Position numbers and translations under genes: made by a program. From assembly GCF_000631985.1 (NCBI RefSeq), contig NZ_JFYN01000002.1:62001-126000 (forward strand): DNA of 64,000 bases. Reading direction: 5' to 3'. The notes under the pieces were generated by a model that ran no database searches, was not told the DNA's origin, and worked only from the letters and a program-made list of their open reading frames with translations. Shown here one piece after another: positions 17,390 through 24,519 of the stretch. Source of the DNA: Pseudomonas sp. RIT288. Lineage in GTDB: Bacteria > Pseudomonadota > Gammaproteobacteria > Pseudomonadales > Pseudomonadaceae. How positions within the stretch are numbered: position 1 is the first letter of the stretch; every line of letters begins with the position of its first letter.

Positions 17390-17791
17390 ATGGATCACGG
17401 TTATCAGATTGCGCTGCGGCCACTGTGCGAAGTGTTGCAGTCGGAGCAGGTCGATCCGGCCAACGTGAGGCTGCTGCGCGAGTCGATTGTCCGCGCCGGG
17501 CATTGGCTGGAACCGATCATCGTCGAGCGTTCGCGCGGCATCGTGATGGACGGCAATCACCGTTTCACCGCTGCGTTGCAGTTGGGCTTGAGACGGGTGC
17601 CGTGCATCCAGCTCGACTACTCCGATCCGCGCGTCTGTGTGCGGCATTGGCAGACCGGGCAGGCGTTCGAGGTGGCGCGGATTTTCACCACCATCGCTCG
17701 CGGCGAGATTTTTCCGTACAAGACCACCCGGCACGCGTTTGACCCCGCGCTGCCGCTGGTCGCGATTCCGCTGGAGAGCCTCTACGCCTGA
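17390..17791 (+). CDS. ParB/Srx-like protein, probable SbnI-type serine kinase
   Basis: The 133-residue protein is a single ParB N-terminal-type domain. It has EPIIVERSRGIVMDGNHRF, in which Glu41 and the DGNHR box (54-58) are the conserved nucleotide and catalytic region. No DNA-binding or segregation partner is present. SbnI of the staphyloferrin B cluster and archaeal SerK have this fold and phosphorylate free serine to O-phosphoserine, the substrate of SbnA. The start is the ATG at 17390 with GGAG 8 bp upstream. Together with the SbnA-like enzyme this closes a self-contained diaminopropionate route. Confidence 0.8.
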   Translation: MDHGYQIALRPLCEVLQSEQVDPANVRLLRESIVRAGHWLEPIIVERSRGIVMDGNHRFTAALQLGLRRVPCIQLDYSDPRVCVRHWQTGQAFEVARIFTTIARGEIFPYKTTRHAFDPALPLVAIPLESLYA

Positions 17792-17806
17792 CCCTGATCG
17801 GGCGAC

Positions 17807-17861
17807 GGAAAAAAACTTTACTGCGGGTGATACTTTTTCGCAGATCGACTGGCAATAGGAG
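17807..17861 (+). promoter_or_regulatory. Conserved upstream element shared by both receptor genes (copy 2)
   Basis: GGAAAAAAACT, CTGCGG, TGATACTTTTTCG, CGACTGGC and AATAGGAG occur here in the same order as on the minus strand at 6298-6241 upstream of the STN receptor. The element ends about 40 bp before the start of the second receptor gene. I take it as a candidate target of the FecI-like sigma factor, putting both receptors under the same signal. Confidence 0.6.
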
Positions 17862-17900
17862 TGATTACCATTTTCCCTCGATGAAAAGGATCCTCACGTC

Positions 17901-20117
17901 ATGCCTGTTGTCAGTCGTCCTTGCGGTGAGCGGGTGTTAAAACTCGCCGTGCGTACCGCCATGCTGAATTTCGTTTTGGTCGCAGGAAGCGCCAACGCTT
18001 GGGCCGCCAGCCCCGAGCAACCAGGCGTTGCCGCCGACCCCACTGCGAACGCCGCGCCGGACGCGCTGACCCTCGACACCACCAACGTCAACGCCCGTTA
18101 CAACGGCGCGACTGCGTTACCGGAAGCCCTCGCCGGTGGTCAGGTGGCTCGCGGCGCACGGCTGGGCATGATGGGCAACAAAGACGTGACGGACACGCCG
18201 TTCAGCGTCACCAGTTACACCGCAAAAACCCTCGCCGATCTGCAAACCGTGACTGTCGCCGACGCCTTGGAACGCGACCCTTCGGTGCGCTCGACTGGCC
18301 AGACCGGCGGAATCGTCGATTCGTTTTTCATCCGTGGCTTCCCGATTGGCGAAGGCAACCTTGGTGAGCTGGCGTTCGACGGCGTCTACGGTGTCGCGCC
18401 GAATTATCGGGTGTTCACCGACTACGCCGAGCGCGTTGAAGTGCTCAAGGGGCCGGGCGCGCTGATGTACGGCATCTCGCCGAACAGCGGTGTCGGCGGT
18501 GTGATCAACATCGTGCCCAAGCGGCCGCTGGATGAAGACCTGACCCGGTTCACCGGCACCTATGCCTCGGATTCTCAGGTCGGTGGGCATCTGGACCTGA
18601 GCCGGCGCTTCGGCTCGGAAAACCAGTTCGGCGTACGTTTCAACGGCAACTTGCAAGGCGGCGACACGGCGATTGATGATCAGCACCGCGACCTCGGTAT
18701 CGGTGCAATCGCTCTGGATTATCGCGGCGAGCGCCTGCGCCTGAACCTCGACTACATCAGCCAGAAAGAAAGCTGGGAGGGCGCTTCGCGGCCCTTCACC
18801 ATTGCGCCGGGCGTTGATGTGCCGTCTGCGCCGAACGGCCGCACCAATCACTCGCAAGACTGGGGCTGGTCGGACACCAAAGAGCAGTCGGCGTTGCTCG
18901 GTGGTGAATATGACCTGACCGACAACGTCACCGTGTTCGCCCATGCCGGTGGCGGCAAGTCCGACGTCAAGCGCCTGTCCGACCAGGTGCCGAGAATCCT
19001 CAACGACGCCGGTGATACCAGCAACATTCCCGGCTACTACAAATTCAACGTTGATCGCTCGACGGCAGACGTCGGTATGCGTGGTGTGTTTGCCACTGGC
19101 CCGATCACTCACACCACTACGGTGATGGCGACCCGGTATCAGGATGAACTGTCACGCGGCATCAACAACGGCACGGCCATCCTGTCGAATATCTACCACC
19201 CGATCGACAGGCCGCAGCAGTACATCAATTCGCCAAAAGTGTTGCGCGTGTCCGAATCGAAGCTGTCCGGCGTGGCGTTGACCGACACGATGTCGATGCT
19301 CGATGACCGCTTCCAGTTGACCCTTGGGGTACGGCGCCAGGACATCGAATCGCGTAACTACAACGCCGCCGGTGCGGTCAGCTCGAAATATAAGGACAAC
19401 GCCACTACCCCGCTGGTCGGCGTGGTGGTCAAGCCCTGGGAAGACGTTTCGCTCTACTACAATTATGTAGAAGGCTTGAGCAAGGGTGACATCGCCCCGG
19501 GCACGGCGGCCAACGCTGGCGAGACCTTCGCGCCGTACGAGTCGAAGCAGCATGAGGTCGGCGTCAAATACGAACACGGCACGTTCATGACCACGCTGGC
19601 GTTGTTCCAGATCGAGAAACCCAGTGGCGAAGTCGGTGCCGACAACGTGTTCTCGGTGCAGGCCGAGCAGCGCAACCGTGGTGTCGAGTTGAGCATGTTC
19701 GGCGAAGTGCTACCGGGCACTCGCCTGATGGGCGGCGTGACCGTGCTCGACGGCAAACTGACCGATTCGGCGACCCAGGCCAACCGTGGCAACAAACCGG
19801 TCGGCGTGCCGGATGTGCAAGCCAACGTTTGGGCCGAATGGGATACGCCATGGCTGGAGGGCTTCACCCTCACTGGCGGCGCAATCTACACCGACAGCCA
19901 GTACGTCAACCAGGCCAATACGCAGGAACTGGGCTCCTGGACCCGCTTCGATGCCGGCGCGCGTTATGCCACCAAAATTGAAGGCCGGCCGACGACGTTT
20001 CGGGCCACCGTTCAGAACGTGTTTGATCGTGAGTACTGGTCGGGCGTTGCTTCGTACGGCGCATTCTCCCCGGGTTATCCGCGAACCTTGCAGCTGTCGG
20101 CCACCGTCGACTTCTGA
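17901..20117 (+). CDS. TonB-dependent siderophore receptor without signalling domain
   Basis: The 738-residue receptor has a signal peptide (about 1-36), a plug with VRSTGQTGGIVDSFFIRGFP, and a beta-barrel ending LQLSATVDF. It is a paralogue of the receptor at 3787-6201: the plug motif is identical, and barrel blocks such as GASRPFTIAPGVDVPSA match closely. The N-terminal STN domain is missing. This is probably a non-signalling receptor for the same or a closely related siderophore. AAGGA lies 11 bp before the ATG. A perfect 11-bp hairpin follows the stop codon. Confidence 0.94.
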   Translation: MPVVSRPCGERVLKLAVRTAMLNFVLVAGSANAWAASPEQPGVAADPTANAAPDALTLDTTNVNARYNGATALPEALAGGQVARGARLGMMGNKDVTDTPFSVTSYTAKTLADLQTVTVADALERDPSVRSTGQTGGIVDSFFIRGFPIGEGNLGELAFDGVYGVAPNYRVFTDYAERVEVLKGPGALMYGISPNSGVGGVINIVPKRPLDEDLTRFTGTYASDSQVGGHLDLSRRFGSENQFGVRFNGNLQGGDTAIDDQHRDLGIGAIALDYRGERLRLNLDYISQKESWEGASRPFTIAPGVDVPSAPNGRTNHSQDWGWSDTKEQSALLGGEYDLTDNVTVFAHAGGGKSDVKRLSDQVPRILNDAGDTSNIPGYYKFNVDRSTADVGMRGVFATGPITHTTTVMATRYQDELSRGINNGTAILSNIYHPIDRPQQYINSPKVLRVSESKLSGVALTDTMSMLDDRFQLTLGVRRQDIESRNYNAAGAVSSKYKDNATTPLVGVVVKPWEDVSLYYNYVEGLSKGDIAPGTAANAGETFAPYESKQHEVGVKYEHGTFMTTLALFQIEKPSGEVGADNVFSVQAEQRNRGVELSMFGEVLPGTRLMGGVTVLDGKLTDSATQANRGNKPVGVPDVQANVWAEWDTPWLEGFTLTGGAIYTDSQYVNQANTQELGSWTRFDAGARYATKIEGRPTTFRATVQNVFDREYWSGVASYGAFSPGYPRTLQLSATVDF

Positions 20118-20128
20118 CGAATACGGGA

Positions 20129-20158
20129 AGGGTTGCTACGGCAGACGTAGCAACCCCA
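20129..20158 (+). terminator. Hairpin after the second receptor gene
   Basis: GGGTTGCTACG (20130-20140) and CGTAGCAACCC (20146-20156) form a perfect 11-bp stem with a 5-nt loop. There is no strong T-run after it, so it may be a partial terminator, or an RNA 3'-end stabiliser that uncouples the downstream regulator gene. Confidence 0.55.
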
Positions 20159-20187
20159 TTTGAACATTTCGGAAAGAGAATATTCGC

Positions 20188-20562
20188 ATGCTGGACAAGC
20201 AGGGATTTACCTCCACTGACAGGTGTCGTCCGTTTCAGGCCACGACCAATCAACTCGCACTCGAATTTGATTACAGTACGAACCGCCATATCCGCGAGAT
20301 GCTGTGTGTTTACGGACTGCGTACCAGTCTCTTTCGTTTGAAGGTGATCAATGCATTAGTCCTGGCTACGCAGGAGGAACGTTTGATCGGTGTGCAGGGC
20401 GTGCATGCTTATATAAAAGCGTCTTCTTCCGAACTGACGATTGTCAGTGTGCGGGAAGTACTCAAGCGTCTAGCCGAGGTGGGTGTGATCGCTTTTCAGT
20501 CGGACAGAAGTTACCGATTTACCACCGATGCGTGGGACATGCTAAAACCACATCTTGGATAA
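20188..20562 (+). CDS. Small winged-helix protein resembling the DNA-binding half of Fur
   Basis: The 124-residue protein contains GLRTSLFRLKVINALVLA, then VQGVHAYIKASS, then VSVREVLKRLAEVGVIAF. This parallels the Fur N-terminal winged helix (GLKVTxPRxKIL..., then the recognition helix TVYRVLxxFxxAGIV). The chain ends after about 85 residues of this domain, so the metal-binding dimerisation domain of Fur is absent. An AAAGAG ribosome site precedes the ATG. Being downstream of an iron receptor gene suggests regulation of iron uptake, but its ligand and target are unknown. Confidence 0.65.
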   Translation: MLDKQGFTSTDRCRPFQATTNQLALEFDYSTNRHIREMLCVYGLRTSLFRLKVINALVLATQEERLIGVQGVHAYIKASSSELTIVSVREVLKRLAEVGVIAFQSDRSYRFTTDAWDMLKPHLG

Positions 20563-21379
20563 GCAGCACCGCAAGCTCGGGCCGTCAGTCGCCGTTTCAA
20601 CCAGAATGAAACGCACAGTCCGCTCTGGTTCATGTCATCCGAAAAGCTCAAAACGATCCGGGACCCGATACGATTGGCAATTGCCATCGGCGATGGACAA
20701 ACCTGGCCCGGAACGAGCCTCACTGGTGGTTTTCTGGCTGCGATAAATCGGATCGAAGACCAACGGGTGAGCCTGTGGGCTGCACCTGCGAATGGCGATC
20801 TCTCGCCGACCCTGAGCTCGCCATGCGACAGAGTGCCCAGTCAGTCGTCGGTACCAGTTCCCACAGGGGGGCGGAAATGAACCAAGAGATGCGAAAACGA
20901 TCCAGTAAGTGAAATCTGGTGAAGATCCGCTACTCAGTAGAGCTGAGTTTTACGTAGGAACGTGATTTTCCACACGATTCAGGCAGATGCGCCAATCCAA
21001 ATCGTGTTTGCACAGCCTCGGCCGGTTCCTGCCTGTCGTCGTTGGCTGAAAGTACTCCGACTTTCATGTGATGGGCGCGTCTCCGTTGCCGCATACGCAG
21101 GAAAAGACGTCATCGACTCGGTCGATGGGTGCTCGTAGGTCGAGGACAGTACGGCACCGAGTCGATCGCCGACCTGGTTTCCACGTCAAAAAATACGCGC
21201 TTGAGATTGAAATCTTTGCGTTGAACAAAAGGCTCAGGGCTCGGATTTCGCGTAGTTGCGCGTAAAAAAGGCGTTTTCAGCGTAGTGGAGTAGGGCCTAC
21301 ATTCTATTGCTAATGATCAAAACAGTTGGTGCGATGCTGGTTTGCGAGCAGTAGCGTATGACTTTTCCGAAAAAGGGCT
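20563..21379. other. Gene-free stretch at the right end of element A
   Basis: Several short open frames exist here (up to 82 codons), but none has a convincing ribosome site, codon pattern or recognisable product. A direct or decayed phage or transposon remnant was not recognised. I see nothing else I can support. Confidence 0.5.
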
Positions 21380-21620
21380 GTTGGACTTTAGGCTGGGGGC
21401 ATCCTTTTCAAACCATCCAAAGCATGCCCTCAGATGTGCCCCCAATGTAGTAATCGACTGGAAGTGAATTCAGCTCCATGGTTTGTGGAAAGGCAGAAAT
21501 GATCAGATAAACAGTCTATCCGGCGTCGCCTAAAGGCTGTCGGGATCGCCAAAGAACATTTTGACTGGGCTCTAGCGCAGTATTTTTAGGTCGGAAAAAC
21601 TAAAATATGCCACCAGTTTT
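21380..21620. other. Internal attachment site, junction of elements A and B
   Basis: This copy has all three parts. The left arm (21392-21452) contains GGGGGCAT and TGCCCTCAGATGTGCCCCCA. The core (21526-21561) contains cgcctaaag...tcgccaaagaacat, whose minus strand encodes MFFGDPDSL and stop. The right arm has TATGCCACCAGTTTTGCCCCCC (21606-21628). The left arm and core match the sites at 23,929 and 31,375 almost base for base. A complete left arm-core-right arm arrangement is what a junction between tandemly integrated elements, or an attP, would show. Confidence 0.7.
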
Positions 21621-21739
21621 GCCCCCCCGTAGCGTGGGATATGCGGATGATCGAGATTGGCGATCTCTGAGGCGGAGCAGGGTGGTCGTCGATGGCTTTC
21701 AGTGTAACTCCTCATCGGATCTGGCGGGAGGGGGCAGGG

Positions 21740-22508
21740 CTCATGCTCGCAAACAGCGAGAACTGGGTTGCGGTTTCACCTTGTATGGGTGGGACGGCGA
21801 CAACCTCGCCTGGGAAAGTAGCTCAGCGCAGGCCGATGGTGAGCCGGGTCGCACGGTTCACTACATATTCGAACCAGGCACCTTCGTCCCGGTCGCTCAA
21901 GCTGTGCGCCACGCACCGATCAACCTCATGGGCCAGCCGGACTACAGTGGTGAATACAGCCTTGATGAAGATCCGCTGTGGAATCACAAGGCTAGCGCGT
22001 TACCGTTTGATGCGTTGGCTTGGTATCAGTGCGATCACTTAGGTACGCCCCAAGAACTGACTGACTATCAAGGCAGCGTGGCTTGGGCTGCGCAATACAA
22101 GGCATGGGGCAGGCGACGGAACAGCACTCAGGATGGGCGCGGCAGAATGGGGTGATGAACCCTATACGCTTCCAGGGCCAATATCATGATCATGAGACGG
22201 GACTGCATTACAACCGACATCGGTACTATGACCCCACGGTAGGGCGGTTCATCAGTAAGGATCCGCTCAGTTACGATGCCGGGTTGAACCTTTATCAGTG
22301 CGCACCGAATCCCACAGGTTGGACCGATGCTTTGGGACTGTCTCGAAAAGGCACTACATCTGGCTCCAAAAAAACCAACACTGCCGAAGGTGCAGCAGAC
22401 GCAGCGGTAGCAGGAGGGAAAACATCTGGGGCGGCATCTGAGTTTCGCCAAGGAGACCACGTTATTACGGGTGTAAGCGGTGAAGAAGTGCCGCATATTC
22501 CCAGGTAA
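21740..22508 (+). pseudogene. Rhs/YD-repeat protein C-terminal core, 5' truncated and frameshifted
   Basis: From about 21,760 the frame reads YGWDGDNLAWESS, YIFEPGTFVPVAQ and WYQCDHLGTPQELTD, then breaks. The next frame continues with IRFQGQYHDHETGLHYNRHR and YYDPTVGRFISKDPL up to WTDALGL, the typical end of an Rhs core. One missing base in the GGGG run near 22,106 restores WGQATEQHS. Upstream of about 21,740 there is no Rhs sequence, so most of the large shell is gone. The core leads into the toxin tail at 22,499-22,732. Confidence 0.85.
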
Positions 22509-22732
22509 CGGCGGGGCTGATGGGTACGCCAGCAGATAAACGCGCCCAATGGCACGGCGGATGCGCAGAGGTGGTTTGCTTGGATAAAGCTATGAATGCA
22601 GGCATTGATCCTGCTGGAGGAACCATTCGGACCGTTAATATTGGTGGCTCCGGAAATGGTCATGGCACAAACAAGGCTCCTTGCTCCTCGTGTGCCGACC
22701 TTTTACAACATTTCAAGGTTAACGTCGTATGA
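22499..22732 (+). pseudogene. Rhs-associated YwqJ-type deaminase toxin domain (out of frame with its Rhs core)
   Basis: Read in frame 2, this segment gives WHGGCAEVVCLDKAMNAG, then GGTIRTVNIGG and NKAPCSSCADLLQHF. The (H/C)AE and PCxxC zinc motifs identify a deaminase-fold polymorphic toxin of the YwqJ group. It is separated from the Rhs core by a stop at 22,506-22,508. Adding one C to the run at 22,500-22,502 would restore a continuous reading (HIPQVTAGLMGT). The zinc motifs themselves are intact. The ATG at 22,520 could in principle give a free 70-residue protein. Confidence 0.75.
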
Positions 22733-23160
22733 ATCAAATTGATTTTAAGAAATATAACGTTGGCGCGATTATTCGGCCATCTGACAATCGCGAAGCGCTT
22801 AAGCAACAGATCGGATTTTTGGTCAAGGTTGTGGATGCATTGGGTATAAAATTCTCTGATTGTGAGGATGATCCTTTGCGTCTTGCAAAAGACTATGTAA
22901 ATGGCAAGATCCCAATTGAAGTCTGTAAGGCCGAGGCTTCGGTTTGGTGGGCGAAAATCGATGAGAAAGGCGCAATACGTGACTTTCAAGATAAGGACGT
23001 ATTACTGGCGCGGCTAGCTATCTGCCTGCTGTCAAATGATGAAGATGAAGTTTCTGTAATGGGAGATAATCTTTCATGGTTTCTTGAGGTGCTGGGATTC
23101 TTGAAAGTGGATATGATGACGCCAATGAAAATGATGATTGAGTATTTTGATTTTAAATAA
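22729..23160 (+). CDS. Putative immunity protein for the deaminase toxin
   Basis: The 143-residue, acidic protein is AT-rich compared with its neighbours and starts within the toxin's stop codon (ATGA at 22,729-22,732). That is the normal arrangement of polymorphic toxin and immunity genes. I do not recognise its family from sequence. It has no signal peptide or membrane segment, consistent with cytoplasmic neutralisation of a deaminase. Unlike the toxin gene, the frame is intact, which fits selection to keep protection against related toxins. Confidence 0.75.
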   Translation: MNQIDFKKYNVGAIIRPSDNREALKQQIGFLVKVVDALGIKFSDCEDDPLRLAKDYVNGKIPIEVCKAEASVWWAKIDEKGAIRDFQDKDVLLARLAICLLSNDEDEVSVMGDNLSWFLEVLGFLKVDMMTPMKMMIEYFDFK

Positions 23161-23471
23161 AATTTAAGATCGCCAAGAACCGAGCATGCAATGAAGCTGG
23201 GAAGCGGAGTTCATTGCTGAAGCGAGAGGAGAGAGAAGGGCAGTGGTGCCAGTTGGCCATAATTGAGACTTCGCTTCAAAGGCTGTCTGGAACGTTTCGA
23301 GATCTTTCGTACGCCTCTCAGGGAAGATACGAGACCACGGATGCTCCTGGCAGCTTGCAACGCATGGGCGCTGCCGGATTTCAGCCATGATTGGACACAC
23401 CTTCTTTAAAAGGCAAGCTAGTGTGATGCGCCATTGCGCTTTAAGCTGCGCGCCCTTTTAAGGGGCGTTAG
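23161..23471. other. Region without a supported gene
   Basis: A 78-codon minus-strand frame (23,164-23,400) is present but has no convincing start signal or recognisable product. The stretch may be a remnant of further toxin/immunity DNA. Nothing else can be supported. Confidence 0.4.
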
Positions 23472-23836
23472 ATGCAAAGGTCGCTGAAATACAAACTGGT
23501 TCATTGCTGGCCTTACCACTGCTAAGTGCTTGCTCATCACTTGGATCACTGGGCGTTGGGTGCACTGTGCCAGAGCTCCATGTGGCACCGCAAACTATGA
23601 CCAGCTCTCATCTGGTTAGAGTTGAACTTCCATTGGATGTCGTCGATGATCTGTTCTCTGATTTCGATAGGGCTATGCGGAATCTCACTCATAGTGCGCT
23701 CTCGGATGATTGGTTCCTGCATAAAAATGACTGGGGGGTGGAAAGTAAGAAATTCATAGATAAATATAAGGAAAGTAAAATGCTTGATTCTAATGAATGC
23801 GACGGTTCGCCGGGTAAATGTAGCGAAGCGGAGTAG
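23472..23836 (+). pseudogene. Small lipoprotein gene with probable frameshift
   Basis: ATG at 23,472 reads MQRSLKYKLV and then a stop. The frame entered at 23,504 reads LLALPLLSACSSLGS and continues to 23,836. Joined, they form a normal lipoprotein signal (basic start, hydrophobic core, lipobox LSAC) and a 110-residue charged mature part with no family I recognise. A one-base change near 23,502-23,504 would restore it. Alternatively a TTG at 23,504 is used, giving a signal without basic residues. Confidence 0.5.
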
Positions 23837-23928
23837 CTCTCGACGACTAGATGCGTTTCGGTTGTTTTTACGGGGTAGGGTCGAGGGTTCATATCTCCCT
23901 CAGTCCACCCATCCTCATCAATAGCCTG

Positions 23929-24176
23929 CTTGGCCTCAGGCTGGGGGCATCCTTTTCAAACCATCCAAAGCATGCCCTCAGATGTGCCCCCAACGTAGCA
24001 ATCCACTGGAAGTGAATGGAGCTCCATGGTTTGTGGAAAGGCAGAAATGATCAGCCGAACAGCCTGCCAGACAACGCCTAAAGACTCTCAGGGTCGCCAA
24101 AAAACATTTTGACTTGGCTCTAGCTCGGTAGTTTCAGTTTAAAAAAATCCTAATATGCCCCCAATTTTGCCCCCAC
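23929..24176. other. Internal attachment site, junction of elements B and C
   Basis: A complete left arm (GGGGGCAT and TGCCCTCAGATGTGCCCCCA at 23,940-24,000), core (24,076-24,108, minus strand MFFGDPESL and stop) and right arm (TATGCCCCCAATTTTGCCCC, 24,154-24,173) occur in the same order and spacing as at 21,380-21,620. The similarity continues to about 24,275 (gatggctttc motif). The core is identical in coding sense to the present LysR 3' end at 31,525-31,554. Confidence 0.72.
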
Positions 24177-24519
24177 TCAGAAGCCTTACATGAGCGATCA
24201 CGAATGGCGATTCCTGACGAAATCCAGAATGGCTCTGGATGGCTCTGGATGGCTTTCGGTGTACGTCCAAACTGGGTAGGGTAGGGTACTGGAACGCCCA
24301 GACGTTCTCCCTCGGTGATCTGGAATCAAAGCAGGTTATGTGCAGCCCAGTTCTTGTCCGGCCCGCCTAACGCAAAGCGGCCGGTGCGATTTTCTACCTG
24401 CCTGTGTAGCTTGGCACTGCGATAAACATGGCTCAGTTGGCAGCATCTCTGTATTCGCACCTAGCAGACGGCGGGCTTGCCCCCCCCGTCTGCCCGCTTC
24501 AACCCTGGAAGACCGCTAC
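24177..24519. other. Non-coding left end of element C
   Basis: The stretch has three imperfect tandem copies of tggctctggatgg (about 24,231-24,265) next to the right arm of the attachment site. No gene is seen in the rest, up to the stop of the first cargo gene. Confidence 0.45.

Larger units (their letters stand above)
322..21545. mobile_element. Integrated element A carrying the siderophore locus
   Basis: This is the segment between the attachment sites at about 322-360 and 21,526-21,561. It contains a remnant tyrosine recombinase near its left end and a complete siderophore synthesis, export, uptake and regulation locus. Base composition is similar to the core, so the boundaries rest on the repeated att sequence and not on GC content. 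No intact integrase was found, so the element is probably immobile now or depends on an integrase supplied from elsewhere. About 800 bp at its right end (20,563-21,379) holds no gene I can support. Confidence 0.62.
21540..24090. mobile_element. Integrated element B carrying an Rhs toxin tail and immunity gene
   Basis: This 2.5-kb segment lies between two complete attachment sites (21,380-21,620 and 23,929-24,176). It contains a truncated, frameshifted Rhs C-terminus with a deaminase-type toxin tip, an intact immunity-like gene of low GC, and a frameshifted lipoprotein gene. No integrase is present. It is probably the decayed remains of a larger element. Confidence 0.55.

Noticed and set aside
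20632..21265. Short plus-strand frames at the right end of element A
   Set aside because: Poor codon pattern and no homology-like motif; the stretch looks non-coding.
23164..23400. 78-codon minus frame in element B
   Set aside because: No start signal or known family; left as unassigned DNA.
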